Positions 1-13,300 of a DNA stretch of 64,000 bases are shown here, piece after piece. The notes under the pieces were generated by a model. The model was given only the letters and a program-made list of their open reading frames with translations. It was not told the origin of the DNA and made no database searches. Numbering within the stretch: the stretch's first letter is position 1; each line of letters starts with the position of its first letter. The DNA comes from Chondrilla cf. caribensis (lineage: Eukaryota; Porifera; Demospongiae; Chondrillida; Chondrillidae), in the NCBI GenBank assembly GCA_964020155.1, contig OZ026550.1, positions 2,230,852-2,294,851 on the forward strand, read 5' to 3'. A program made the position numbers and the translations under genes.

Positions 1-1296
1 AATTTTCCTTGCATTTCAAAAGTTGGTCAGATTATATGTAATAGACAATGGCTAAGTGATTTTCATAATTTCTATGCTTAGTTTAATCAACAACAGTGCC
101 AATGTAATTACCTTGACACTACATAATATGTATGTCCCTATATATAAAAACTCAGGGTATAATAACAAGTGATTCAAGTTAGAAATCTTATGGGGCTGCT
201 GACTCCTGTTCTCTTTCAGGCACAGAAGAACCTTTGCTGAAGTTATTACGTTCATCAAAGCTGTTTGTTGCCACATTAGGGACTGTGAAGCTAATATGCA
301 CATGACTACCTAATGCCAACCTGAGATCATAAGACTGCTTCTGTTAGCTAGCTACATATTATGATGTTTGCCTTGTTATGAAAATATTTGCATAATTCTT
401 CAATTTTTCTCCAATTCAAGAATAAGTGCATCAAATCTTTTGCAAATTGTAGCAGGGATCGAGTATGCAATGAGGTATGTGTGTGATAGAATATGTCTTT
501 GATGATCACATCCCAGCTTCACAGATTGTGTATAATCTGTATGTTGGTATGGTGTAATTTACACATACATACCATGCAGGTGTATGACATTGTGGTATAT
601 TGCATGTTTGAAATATCAAACAGTTTGGCACACAAATTTACTGTGTGGCAGTACCAACTAGAAATGGTTGATATGTACAATTATATGTTGAAATGTACAA
701 CATGATATTTATTCAATGACATGATCAATTGCAAGATTTCTTCTGGATTGCATGACATTGTGTACATTTTCTTCCATAATATCTTTAATGATAGCATCAT
801 CTTCTCAATTTACAGCACTTTAACAAATTGATTAATCAACATGGATGTTGTGTAAAGGAAGTAATGGACCACAGACTTGGATTGTAAGTACATCACAATA
901 ATTACATAGTTCCTTACTGACTGCATGCTCATACTGTAACAGTAGATCATCATCAATAGGAGCGTGTGTTTCATGCCATGTTGGCCTACTTATTTTAAAC
1001 TGATTATGTGGTTGTGAGGGTTTTCCATACCAATGCACCAAAATGAGAAATCCAAGAGATGAAGGAATTTAATAAGTAATTCAAGTTGAAAAACTCGTGG
1101 GGCTGCTGCTCCCGCACTTGAATTACTTGGACGTCTTTGTTAGTTCCAGAAGAGCCTTCACTGAAGTTATTACGTTCGTCAGATTTCTATTTCTAATTGT
1201 CGGCATTCAAATTCAGCCATCTTTATTTTATTCAATATAAATTAAATATATATTCATTGTTGGGGTGACACGTAGGAACACATATTATATTATATA

Positions 1297-1327
<31 letters not shown>

Positions 1328-4300
1328 CGGACGGCAGCTGTGTTAGCCCCTAAAAATGCATAAAATTCTCCTTAGTGGAGCAGTTCTACTGTATTAGGCG
1401 GACACCTGTGGTTCTCTACCATATTTAGCACTTAAAAGATAAGGATATATCCCTGTTAATATGAATTTGTCATAATAATTATTATTTATATATTGTGTGA
1501 AAATTTTTAACTGTTCTTGGAAGAATTTGTACTAATGCATCCCCACATACGGTAATTGTAAAGGTTTCATTTTTCAGGTTTTTACTACTAACAGTTTTCA
1601 CTGCATATAAGTTGTTATTACGTATTTGTAGCTCAAGTAGGTGTACTTGTACCACACAACTTGTAACAATAATATATAGTGTCAATAATAATTATTAAAA
1701 TATGCACACATATATTATCATACATATTATGAAAAGCATATAATATTATTCTCCATCACACAGCCTGACCAACTTTGATTTCTTTGAATTTTGTGATTTG
1801 AGCAATCCTGGGAATTGCGTAAGTCGAGCATTTGATGTGTTATAACATGTACCTACAGTGTACCAGATCAGACCAAGCCTCCATTTCCATAACAATGATT
1901 AACATTTTTTCGCAATGATATTTTTGGCTACTTCCCACCTTACATTTATAAGACTACTTTTAATCACTAACTTCAATGTTTGGGTACACGTGGTATGTGT
2001 TCAAATTCTGCAGCCTTCTACAAATGTATCGAAAGTGACACCATCTGTGTCTGTGAGTTCACATGCTTGTATAAGTCATGCAAATACATAGGTGTGTGAT
2101 AATTGGATAGACATTACATCACATGGACTGAGAGATACTCTTGGAAAGTGCATGAAACTTGTCTATACATGTGACACTGATTTACTATACACTTGCACAA
2201 TAATAATATTATGAATGTTATTATTATAAATTGATGAGCTCGCAAGGAAATTATATATGGAAAATTATTTGCAAATTATTTTCATGTCTATCTATTCCTT
2301 ATGCATGAAGTATACTGTGAGGAAGACATTGTGTTCTATTATATATATTATATATTACATATGTGTATAATGTTGCAGATAAGTTTGGATTCACCAATTC
2401 TTTAATGTGCAATCACAGTAACGTTCCTTTCTTGCTTTGTCATTTTAGCCTTCCCCTTCACCTACTCCTCCCCCATTGCCTACTACTACCCCTGGCCCTA
2501 TGCTTCCACGCTGTGATCGTAAAGCGAAAGAGTTTATCAACATGAGGGAGTGCAGTGCTGGATTGGACCTACGATCTGCACATATTTTTGCTCAACCACT
2601 CTCATCCTGTGAGTACCAGTTATTTTATTCAAGGTTTTGCCAGTCTCAGAAATGCTTGAACAGATTGGTGAACCTACTGGAGGTATGTCTCAGTGAAGCT
2701 GGACTGGATAAAAGGAACGGCGACGTCTCTGTGGTATGTAATCAGTAGTAATGATATTTTTTGCACATAATTACACAAAAGTATATGTACCTCTTTCAAT
2801 CATACATGTATGTATAATATTTTCACTGACAGCATTTTAGGTTGATTCAACATCATTTAATTTGTGTTCCATTTTGACGTTATTTGCTTGATAATTGATG
2901 TAGTTCTCACAAAATATCAGTTTATTTTTAATCCAAACACATCATCTATGCAAAAAGCCCAGAAATGTTCTGAAATACAAGTGAAGATGTATTTTGTTAA
3001 AATCGTTCAATTCTCATTCCTCACCTACTATTTATTGTTCTGAAAAGTGATGTTATGATGTTATTTGAACATGTGAAGTAAGTTAGGGATTAAAGCAGTT
3101 TGTTCTTTAGTATCATCACCGTTTGTTTGTTTTCTGAGCGATTGTCAAATTAACAAAAATGTTCAACCAATTGAATTGTTGTATGCATATCATTAAAAGT
3201 AACAATCTGGAAATTCTTCTTCTTGGCATATACATTTAAATTTGATCATTACCAGGTACACCAGACTGAGTATAGATTCAAAAGTGTTTACCCTACGTAC
3301 GTATATCCATATCATTATTAGATTTTAGACCAAGCGATTCTCTTGGACACAAAGTTGCACTGTGCCAGGGATTCTGAACGTAAAGACTTTTGTGGAGTGA
3401 TGTTCCCAGAGTTTTCCAGCCCTTTGGAAACGGTAAGTAAAAATTTAATGTAATGGGGCAAACAATTGAAGACAGGTACTTTTAACCGTCTATAACAGAA
3501 CAACTTCTACGTACAGTATGATATGTGTAAAAATACAAGCACGCCAAGCATACAAGTACATGACAATCTATCATGCGATGCATTGCAAATGATAGTGAGT
3601 TACCTGCCATGGGAATATTTCTGTACTGTAAAATATTTTAACAACCAATAATGTACATTACAGGGGCAGTGCAACTGATACAAATACTACGGCCAAGCTA
3701 TACCACTTTTTGACGATGGCTTTTAAAAATTAAAGTATCACTGATTAAGTTTAAGACAGCAATTAAAGACATGATTGATACCAGTAGCAAATGTAACATT
3801 CGCCCCCTCACAGAAATTTTCATTCACAATTTTGAATTCATCAAACTATGCTTCAAAATCTGATATTCTATTTGAAGTCACCATGATTAGATTTTCCTGT
3901 AAGTGGTGTGTACTCAAAAATGCTTGATATTCCAGGGTAATATAATATTATGGAAACATTATAATATGCTATGTACTTACTTTTAAAGGTTAATATTTTA
4001 ATGTCTATTATTGCAATATTACGTTTGTGTGTTTCCAGAATTTGTTCATTAATGCATACATTTAAGTTGTTAATGATCATTTATATACAGAAATTTTCTA
4101 CTTTATCAGCCTCCATTCAACCTCACTTGTGCTATTCAAGAAAACTCTGTTGCATGTGCTTCTGATCAAGAATGTGTTGATGTGAGTTTCAATTGTAATT
4201 TGCACTCTTCACTGATTTTCAAGTTATAATATTTTATTGGCTGATCAGTTTGTGCTAATACAGATGTGTACAGCACTGCACACACAAGCATGCATGCATG

Positions 4301-4885
4301 CATATGCAAGCTCAAATATACACACAGATACCAAAACACACATACACACACCTACACACACACACGCACACAATCAAATACACACAATGCTTAATTTTAA
4401 GCATATCTTGTAATTGTACATACATTAATAGCATGTGGAATAAAAATGTACCATACATAATATATAATTGTAGTATTATGTCTATAGTTGTCCAAATATA
4501 TCTTGTGTATAGGCTGTGAACAGTGCTATTGATCACTACGGATGCTGCCTGTCAAGATTTCTGAAGATTAGTTTGAAGTATGTTAGTACATTCAACTCAT
4601 GACTATGGTGGATCATGTGCAGTATTCCATGTGTTTTAACCGTCAAAGTTAATTCTACAAATTACTGTTGAACCACTGACAGGTTACAGCCATTAATGTA
4701 AGACCTCTCCACATGCAGGGTGGATCCACAAGACCTTTATGAAAGATGTGGAGTCAACCCTCCTGATCCATGCCGTACCAAGCTGAAGGATGTATGTTGC
4801 TTATCCACAATCACTCATTATTGCTTCTTCAGGTCATAATATTATATCTGTATGTTCTCTCAATCTGTAGCCAAGGAAAAATTGA
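1..4885 (+). CDS. Gene 0: two-module Cys-rich secreted protein, 5' end outside window
   Basis: Family not recognised. The window opens inside intron 2. Visible exons: 421-474, 816-883, 1764-1818, 2014-2052, 2449-2733, 3322-3432, 4110-4181, 4513-4577, 4719-4791 and 4871-4885, giving 278 residues and ending PRKN-stop. All introns are GT-AG. Phases are 0 except after the exons ending 883 and 4577 (phase 2), as in every paralogue. It holds the end of module A (Cys-Cys in exon 4, C-x7-C in exon 5), a Pro/Ser/Thr-rich linker shorter than in gene 1, and all of module B. Exon 7 has two extra residues near its end (KRNGDVSV against KRNVSA in gene 1). No stop or frameshift is visible. Exons 1-2, with signal peptide and propeptide, must lie upstream. 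By analogy the product is secreted; its function is unknown. Confidence 0.8.
171..270 (+). repeat. Partial GGGGCTGC-family interspersed repeat in intron 2 of gene 0
   Basis: Matches 1075-1290 in its GGGGCTGC core and in the block CTGAAGTTATTACGTTC, but lacks the right part. A matching copy lies in intron 2 of gene 1 (11126-11245), so the insertion predates that duplication. Confidence 0.6.
1075..1290 (+). repeat. Near full-length GGGGCTGC-family interspersed repeat in intron 4 of gene 0
   Basis: Starts AAGTAATTCAAGTT, contains an inverted repeat (AAGTAATTC.. and ..GAATTACTT) around GGGGCTGCTGCTCCCGC, then the block CTGAAGTTATTACGTTC, and ends near TAGGAACACATATTATA at a TA-rich tract. A second copy of similar length lies inverted at 62100-62345. 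The overall ends are not inverted repeats of each other, so the class is undecided (SINE-like or a rolling-circle relic). Confidence 0.65.
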
Positions 4886-7800
4886 TGAGAATCAAAGCTC
4901 ACGTCTCCAAGAAGTAGTTGCTACACTATTAATAGCATTTAATAGATTAAGACTATAGACACACACGTAGAACTATATAATACTATAGGATTGGTACGTA
5001 CTAAGGATTAAAATTGAAATTCGAAGAGGTAATGTACTACATATATGGTAATACAAATTGATACAACAACAATGAAAGTTTGTGATAATGATATTTGTTT
5101 GAAAAAAAGTGTTCTGGTGCACGTGAAGGAATAACAATTGACACTTGTAAGCATAAATATCTGCTATATATTAAGCCTTCATGACTGGTCCTTGTGTTAT
5201 GACATTGTGCAGACTTTGCTAGCAAAGGATATTCATGTATGTTTGTTGTTTACCACGATGTAGTAAATAACTTTGCCTAATTTGTATTTGATGGATAGCT
5301 TGAGGATCCGTACTACGGTTATGACAATGTAATATTATGATCATAAAACAGCAATGGTTTATGCTAAGATTAAAGGGTGTGTAGAATGCAATTGTATCAT
5401 TGTAATAAAAATGCATATTAATATAGTGTGAGGTGTCAATCCACCACATGTATTACCACAATATCTTTAATTGCCAACAACAATACATAGCGACATAGAA
5501 CATAAGGAGTTAGCATGAACAGATCACCATACAAATCTGAGGTTAGGAAAAAGTGATTGGACTCTACTCATATGCACAATAATAATTTATGCATGAAAGT
5601 AACTGAGACACAATTTTCATGTGGAGTTAGATAGAATGTTTTTACTTCCTTGGTAAGGGGACACAGGATGCATGGCGTTCATAGCATAGACATTTCACCA
5701 TGCTACTCTGAGGTTAGGATAAAGGGATGGGATTCTATGCATGAATGGAATTACGACGTTTGAATTTTAAATGAAATTCAGAAATGTGTTTACTTTCTTG
5801 GAGAGGGGACATGTTGGACCACTACAGTCATGTTGACCTCTACTATTATATGGTTGTGTACTGTAATGTAATTATGAAGTTTCCCAAAATCACGAATGTT
5901 CCATGTACGTGACCTCCTTGCACTTATAATCATTCGGTGATCATGCGAGAATAAAGTACATGTGAGCTTCTTGTTCGTTATAGTGCACAGTGCTATGCTA
6001 AGAGACAAGCTCATTACTTTTGTGTTCGCAAAGTACTAATAGGAAGGATCTACATGATCCTAAGCAATAACATTATTGGTAAATAATACTGAAGTGATTC
6101 TGTGATGTTCCAATGATGAATTCATAATATAGGCATATTATAGTAGTACATAACATATGGGCATTTCCTATAGTGTATAATATCAGAGTACATGTACTGT
6201 AGGCTTGCTTTGGCATGCACCCATACTTCTGCAATGATGTAATGGTGATGTCATATGGATCTGCTCATAGCGATGGGTGTTCCATATCAGGTTTAAGGTC
6301 AAAGTACACCTGGTGGTACACATGCAGTGAGTGAGGAGTGATGTCGTGTGGATTAGGAAGTTTGGATCAATACACAGTCCGGCCTCCACCCACATAGGTG
6401 GTAATTGAGGAACTGCAACATATATGAATGCACTCTGCAAGTGGAGTATGCACAACGTATCATACAAGGTAGCAATCTGGATCATTATGTCTTCATAGTA
6501 AGTACATACATACACCTGTGTATTAATCAAAGATTTGTGTTTACCCCCTTTTAGGACTTCCAAGCAGAAATGACTACCTTATTACTATCAATTTGAAATT
6601 TGCAGTATGTGTTACTATACATGTACCCTGGTATTTTTACTTGTTTTGATTCCATTCTTTGAGTTTGTGTTTGCATAATATGCCAATCAATCGGTAAAAA
6701 TGTTGTAGATATCAGTGTGTATATGTACTGATACTCTATATGTACATCTATATGTATTTATCTATGTATCTCTATTATGTATATGTACATGTATATGTAC
6801 TCTTGCCTATAACAGAAATTTGATGAGTGTGAATTTGAATATACATACATTAGTATTGATCATAAGGAAGTATTGAGGAATCTTCAATCACGAAATGAAT
6901 TGTGACTGTCTTAAATGTGGTGTGAGTCTGAAAACGTATCACATCCACAGAGAGAAGCCTCAGACCACCCAAGTCATGATGACCTCTACGATATTATGGT
7001 TGTGTGCGCATGTTTCGTAATGTAATTATAATATTGTTTCCCAAAATCAGGAATGGTCCACGTGCATATTCACCTAGGTGAACACGTAATCATCCGATGA
7101 TCACACAGAGAAAAAGTAATTGTGAAATTTGTATACAGTGCCTGTTCTGAATTCATCACCTTACACATAATAGGATACAGCTGTGTGATTTCATTAATTT
7201 TGCCATGTGTGCAAGGCGTTGCTCTCATTTTACTTTGTCTGTCCATATACATGCAAACAAACACAATAATAGGCTTTATATATGCATAGCTAAGGGACAT
7301 GTGCACTGGGACAATGAATCCATGATTGATGATCAAGATAAAGTAGTTCATTTAGCCTATCCTTCAAAGGGAACCCCTTCCCTCTATGTATGTGGCCAGA
7401 TTGTCAACACATTCATAAAATCATGTGTAATGTTGTATGGTTACTGTTTGTGCATTATAATTATTGTATCATTACATCATAGTAAGTAATTATGAAGAAT
7501 GAATCACATGTTCGATAAGTAGCGAATAGTGCGTATAGTTTAGAGTGATTTTCAATCGTTGTTACATAAGGGTCTGATACCTTTGTAGAACACTACATCA
7601 TGGAGAGCATAATGTACATAGTTGCTAACTAACGAACTTCCATGTGTGCAGTACTTGATAGCCTCTCAGCTTGTAGTTAGAATGAAGAACGTGTCTGGTC
7701 AGCTTGTTGATGCATCATCATCTTTCAATTACTAACCCAGCACTGCTACGTGTGATCACACTGCAAGATATTACCCAACAGTTGATAATGATCTGCTACA

Positions 7801-10140
7801 CACTCTACTACCTTTGGTGGGAATGTCTTTACCAAGGAATCACTTGTCTGTAAGTACACATTTCTACCTTAGCATGCAAACCACTCAGCTGTTAGTGTAC
7901 TGAATGACAGAGCAGTGTGACATCATGTTGAACCTAACTGGACTGCAGGTGTACCTTCCTGGTTAATGGTGTCCTCCACATGATGACCCGTAAATGTGGA
8001 AGTGTACTTTGCAGTAGATATGTTGTTGGCTTCCAACAGCAGTGTTGCAGGGTCCGGGGAATAGTGTATAATACAGTGTTGGGTTACTGGGTGGTTCTGA
8101 GAGGGTTGTGATGATGTAATGATGACATCATGTAGTTATGGTGAGCATTAATTAGGGTACATACCAACCATACTGGTTGCATTTGTAAAGTGTAAACACT
8201 ATAATCTACACATATCAAAATTGTTATTATGTCTATACACATTAATTAGGAAGTTCATACACCTACTGTGGTACACCTTAATCAATCATCCTTGCTGCAT
8301 AATTATGTTAGTGATGAATGAAGATGTCATATCTAGTTGTTAGTACTTATGATAAGGATGTTCCCTAGTATGTTAACCATCAGAGTACACCTTTTGGTAC
8401 ACATGTAGTGAGTAAGGAGTGATGTCATGTCTGGATTAGAGATGGGATTCAATGCATGAATGGAATTGAGACGTTTGATTTTCGATGTAAATTCAGAAAT
8501 GTGTTAGTTCCTCAAAGAGGAGACATATTAGACCATCTGAAACATGGTGACCTCTATGATATTATGGTTGCATACGTATGTTCCATGCATAATGTAATTA
8601 TGTGGTTTTCCTATTAAAGCCACAAATGTTCCATGCACGTGATGATCTCCTTGCACTTGTATTCATTCAATGATCACTCAAGGATAATGTAATTGCGAGC
8701 TTGTTGTTCATCATTTTACCCATTGTCATGTCTAAGTGACAAGATCATTGCCTTTGTGTTTGTAAAGTAATAATAGGAAGAATCTACATGATCCCAAGCA
8801 ATAACATTATTGGTACTTCATAATATAGACATATCACATACCATTTCCTTGGAGACTGACATCAGACCGCCTGATCTCTACGATATTGTTGTGTATATTT
8901 GTTCTGTAATGCAATAAATGTAGTTTCCCAAAATCACATATATTCCCATGGGCCATCTGTGTGTGCTCATAATCATCTGATGTTCATGCATTGAGAAATC
9001 CATTTCACCATGTGGTCGAATTCAGCACATTGTGATTACGAAGATTTAAATGCAGAATGATAAAAGTTGCAAACTGACAAAATTGCGTTCATGTACTACT
9101 AGTCTCTGAACTTGTAGTTAGAACGGTGTATTTGTCTACATTAATCAAATTGTCGTACTTGTCTGATCAGCTTGTTGATGCATCACCATGTTCTCCAAAA
9201 GAGATTACTAACTCAGCACTGCTATGTGTAATCACACTACAAGATATTGCCCAATAAGCGAATCAGTTGATATCTTACAATGATCGTCTGCTTTACTGCC
9301 TTTATGTGGAGTGTCATTACCAAATCTGTACTAATTTGAACATATCCCTTTCCCTAATACATAAATCACGGAGCTGTGAGCGTGCTGAATGACACAGCAG
9401 TACGATGTCATGCTGCACCTAGTTAAACCACATGTGTGCCTTCCTGGCTAATGGTGTCCTCCACATGATGACCTCTACATGTGGAACTTTACTTTGCAGT
9501 ATTTTGTTGGCTTCTGCATGAGATCAGTGTTACAGGGAATTGTGTAATACAGTATACCAGTCCAATTCAGATTTATTTATTATTGTTATCATTGCATATA
9601 AGATTTCTGTGATCAATAATAACCTAATCAATATAATAGATGTGCATAAGGTTACTAAGTATTAATGCCTTTCTTCTTTAAGTACTCCAAAACATATAAT
9701 AAACCCATTCCATTTCATCTATTCATGTCACTGTATTCATGTTAGTACATGCATGATTGTGTGTGTGTGTGTTAGTGCAATTATGTGATTGTGTGTGTGT
9801 AGGATGTGGAACATTGTGGATCTGAGTCCAATATTTTGTTTAAAGACATGACAGACATAATCTGTTATTGAATCAATAATAATCCTTCAATATCTTAATG
9901 ACCTTGTTAATGACCAAGGGACAGTATATATGTAAGACTGCCCTCTCTATCACATGCGAAACTAAAACATTCTCCACAACTGAGTTGTACAAATCATGTT
10001 TAATCCAGTTTCAGATCAAACTATCTCACCTCGAAGATATGAAACAGAGTTCGAAGTTGTGAAGCTGAGACAAAAAAGGTAATCAAGATGTCTCCATGCC
10101 AAAGGTAGCTAGGATTGCCTCTCTGAATATTATTAATGAT
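4886..10140. other. Intergenic spacer, genes 0 to 1, with decayed internal repeats
   Basis: No convincing gene. Several degenerate copies of the same noncoding blocks occur: a block with GGAGAGGGGACATGTTGGAC followed by a TTCCCAAAATCAC segment at about 5790-6060, 6950-7100, 8510-8830 and 8850-8980; and a block with GTACACCTGGTGGTACAC at about 6240-6370 and 8380-8430. The same blocks recur at 33650-33770, 54840-55060 and 55300-55450, so they belong to the duplicated flanks of the array. The 9360-9560 part matches the far-upstream flank of the other genes. The short open frames here are not conserved between copies. Confidence 0.6.
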
Positions 10141-10352
10141 ATGATTATTGCAATTACTGTAACCTAACAGGTTAGGGTCTGCACAGTATAGGCATTATGA
10201 CTCTACAAATGGAGTGAAGTCATAATAATATGATGTGGCACTGTGGCTGCTGACTGCCCTGGTCAGTTTACACTAGGAACCTGACATCACTGACACATGT
10301 ATGGATGCAGTAAGGTATAAAAGCAGCAGGTACAGATGGTTTTCATTCCTCA
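10141..10352 (+). promoter_or_regulatory. Gene 1 promoter with TATA box and upstream dyad
   Basis: TATAAAAG at 10316-10323 is 37 bases before the ATG. A TCATT initiator-like site at about 10343-10347 lies 29 bases beyond the start of the TATA box, implying a 5' UTR of only about 8 bases. Upstream is a conserved stretch with TGACATCACTGACACATG (CRE/AP-1-like half site and CACATG E-box). A short dyad, AACCTAACAGGTTAGG, lies near 10160-10176 and corresponds to larger palindromes in genes 4-6. Confidence 0.75.
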
Positions 10353-13300
10353 ATGTTTCTGAAGATGAACCTTTCCTTCTTTGTTGTTGCCCTCCTTGTT
10401 AGCACTACTGCTGCCTTGGAGAGGGACCACTTGGAGAAATTGAAGGTTGCCAGCCGTGAACTCAAGCTCGCTGATCATTTCGAGGCTAAAGGAATCAGTA
10501 TTGCTAACTTGGCCAGATTGCCTAGAGGTGTTAACACTCAGTGTTATAATGCTGGACTTCAAGTAATGCGAAAGTGCCCATTTAGCTTTTCTGCCTTTAG
10601 TGATGCATACTCTGGCAGTGAAGATGCTACTTTGACCGTCAAACAACTAAACGATATCCTCTGCTCCAATGATGCCTGTTACAAAGCTGTACTCAATGTT
10701 TACAAAATTTGTGAAGAACTTCAGGTAAACATTCATTAGTGAAGATCTTTTGTTTTGACTGAAAATGTTAATTGTTCATCACATGCAGTTTCACCTATAA
10801 GTATAATTTCTCACTGCATATCATTAAGTTATTACTATAGACTTATATGCCAATGAATATACACCACTTATTGTCTCCACTTTGATAGTTCTTTGCCGGA
10901 GTATTTGAGAAAGAACATGAGTTGAACTGTAAAGTTAATGACAATGGGACTTACTGCTTGGAAACATCTTTGGCTGTTTCTGATAGCACTTCTGTGAGTT
11001 CTTTGACTTCCCTTGTATTTCAAAAGTTGGCATTAGAAAGGACATGACCTCGATAGTTGACCATACCATTCACCAATGTAATAGATAATGCTAAAGTGAT
11101 TTTCATATTATTTGTACTCCAATGTCATAACGAGTAATTCCAGTTAGAAAATTCGTGGGGCTGCCGAACTCTGCAGTCCAATTACTTGTGCATATCTTTC
11201 AGGCATAGAGGAATCTTTGCAGAAGTTATTACGTTCATCGAAGCTGTTTGTTGCCATATTAGTGACTGTCAAACTAATATGCACATGACTACTGAAAGCC
11301 AGCCTGAGATCATTGACAAGTAGCTCATAAACCTGCTACTGTTAGCTGGCTATATTATGTTTGCCTTGTTATGGTTTACTGGTATTACTGATTGTTCAAT
11401 TCTTTCTTCAAATCAAGAGTAAGTGTTTGACTTTGGCAAGATGTCGCAGTGATCTATCGCGAGTATGCAATGAGGTATGTGTGTGTGTGTGTGTGTGGAT
11501 GGAATGTCAATGTCTTTGAATGATCACATCCCATTTTTTACACACATCGTGTATAGTCTGTATGTTGGTATGTAGCTATTTATACATTTACATATGATGT
11601 AGCTGTATATCGATTGTGGTGTAATGCACGTTTGAAATAGCAGACAGTGTGGCACACAAATTTACTGTGTGGCAGTACCAACTACAAACAATTGGTGATC
11701 ATAGGAATGTACAATGGTGTTTATTCAATTACAAGAATTAGAAGATTTCTTCTGGATTGCATGGTTGTGTACATTTTCTTCCATACTATTTTTGATGATA
11801 GCATCATCTTCTCAATTTACAGCACATTAACAAATTGATTAATCAACATGGATGTTGTATGAAGGAAGTAATGGACCAAAGAATTGGATCGTAAGTACAT
11901 CATACATTATTTTTAATAATAATTATTACATAGTTCCTTGTTGACACCATGCTCATATTCCAACAGTAGACCATCATTAGTAGGAGCTTGCGTTTCATGC
12001 CATGTTGGCCTACTGCTGTTAATCTGATTATGTGGTTGTGAGGGTTTTCCATACCTATGCACTAAAATGAGAAATCCAAGAGATGAAGGAATGAAATTAA
12101 TGTCTGAATGACTCCTTGATGGAGAGGTTCTACTGTATTAGGCAGACACCTGTGGTTCTCTACCATATTCAGCACTTTGAAGATAAGGATATATCCCTGT
12201 TAATATGAAATTTATGTGTCATAATAATATGATTAACGTATATTATATTGAGTGAGAATTAACTGTTCCTTGGAGATTTTGTACTAATGAGTCCCCACAT
12301 ACTGTAGATGTAAGGCTTCATTTTTCATTTTTTACTACAGTTTTCACTGTATATGAGTTGTTATTATATAGTAATTAGGTGCATGTGTATCACACAACAT
12401 GTAACAATAATGTATGTTTTTAATATAATTATTATATAATATGCACACATACATATGTCATATTATTATTACTATTATTATTATTATTATGAGCAATACT
12501 TATTCCCTATCACACAGCCTGACTGATTTTGATTTCTTTGAATATTGTGGTGTGAGCAATCCTGGGAATTGCGTAAGTTGAGAATTTTATGCGTTATAAC
12601 ATGTACATACAGTGTACCAATTCAGAACAAACCCCCATTTCCACTACGTACAATGATTAACAGTTTCCGCAATATGTTTTGTTTCCCTACACTTTCCATT
12701 TATATGACTATATACTTGAAATCAAAAACTTCAATGTTTGGGTACAAGTGGTATGTATTCTAATTCTGTAGCCTTCTACAAATGAATCAAACGTGACACC
12801 ATCTGTGTCTGTGAGTTCCCATGCATGTATATATAAGTAAGTCATGCAAATACATAGGTGTGTGTTATTTAGATAGACATATATCACATGAACTGAGAGA
12901 TACTCTTGGAAAGTGCATGAATATCATTGGATGAAGATTTAACTTGTCTCTGCATGTGACACTGATTTACCATGCACAAAGATATAAATGTTCATTATTA
13001 TAAATGAATGACCACGCGAGGAGATTATAGATATAGTGTATAAATTATTTTCATGTTTATCTATTCCTTATGCATTAAGTATAATGTGAGGTAGACATTG
13101 CATTCTATATACATATATAATATATTATGTATATTATATACGTATGTTATATTTTTGCAGATAAGTGTGGATGCACAAATTCTTAAATGTGCATTCATAG
13201 TAATCTTTCTTGCTTTGTCATTCTAGCCTTCCCCTTCAACAGCTCCTTCCCCAACGTACCCTCCTTCAACTTCTCTCCCTGCCGAATCACCTTCTGCTCC

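Noticed and set aside
10350..10646. Minus-strand frames opposite exon 1 of genes 1, 2, 3, 4, 5 and 6
   Set aside because: They mirror the conserved plus-strand coding exon; no independent codon conservation, splice sites or recognisable protein.
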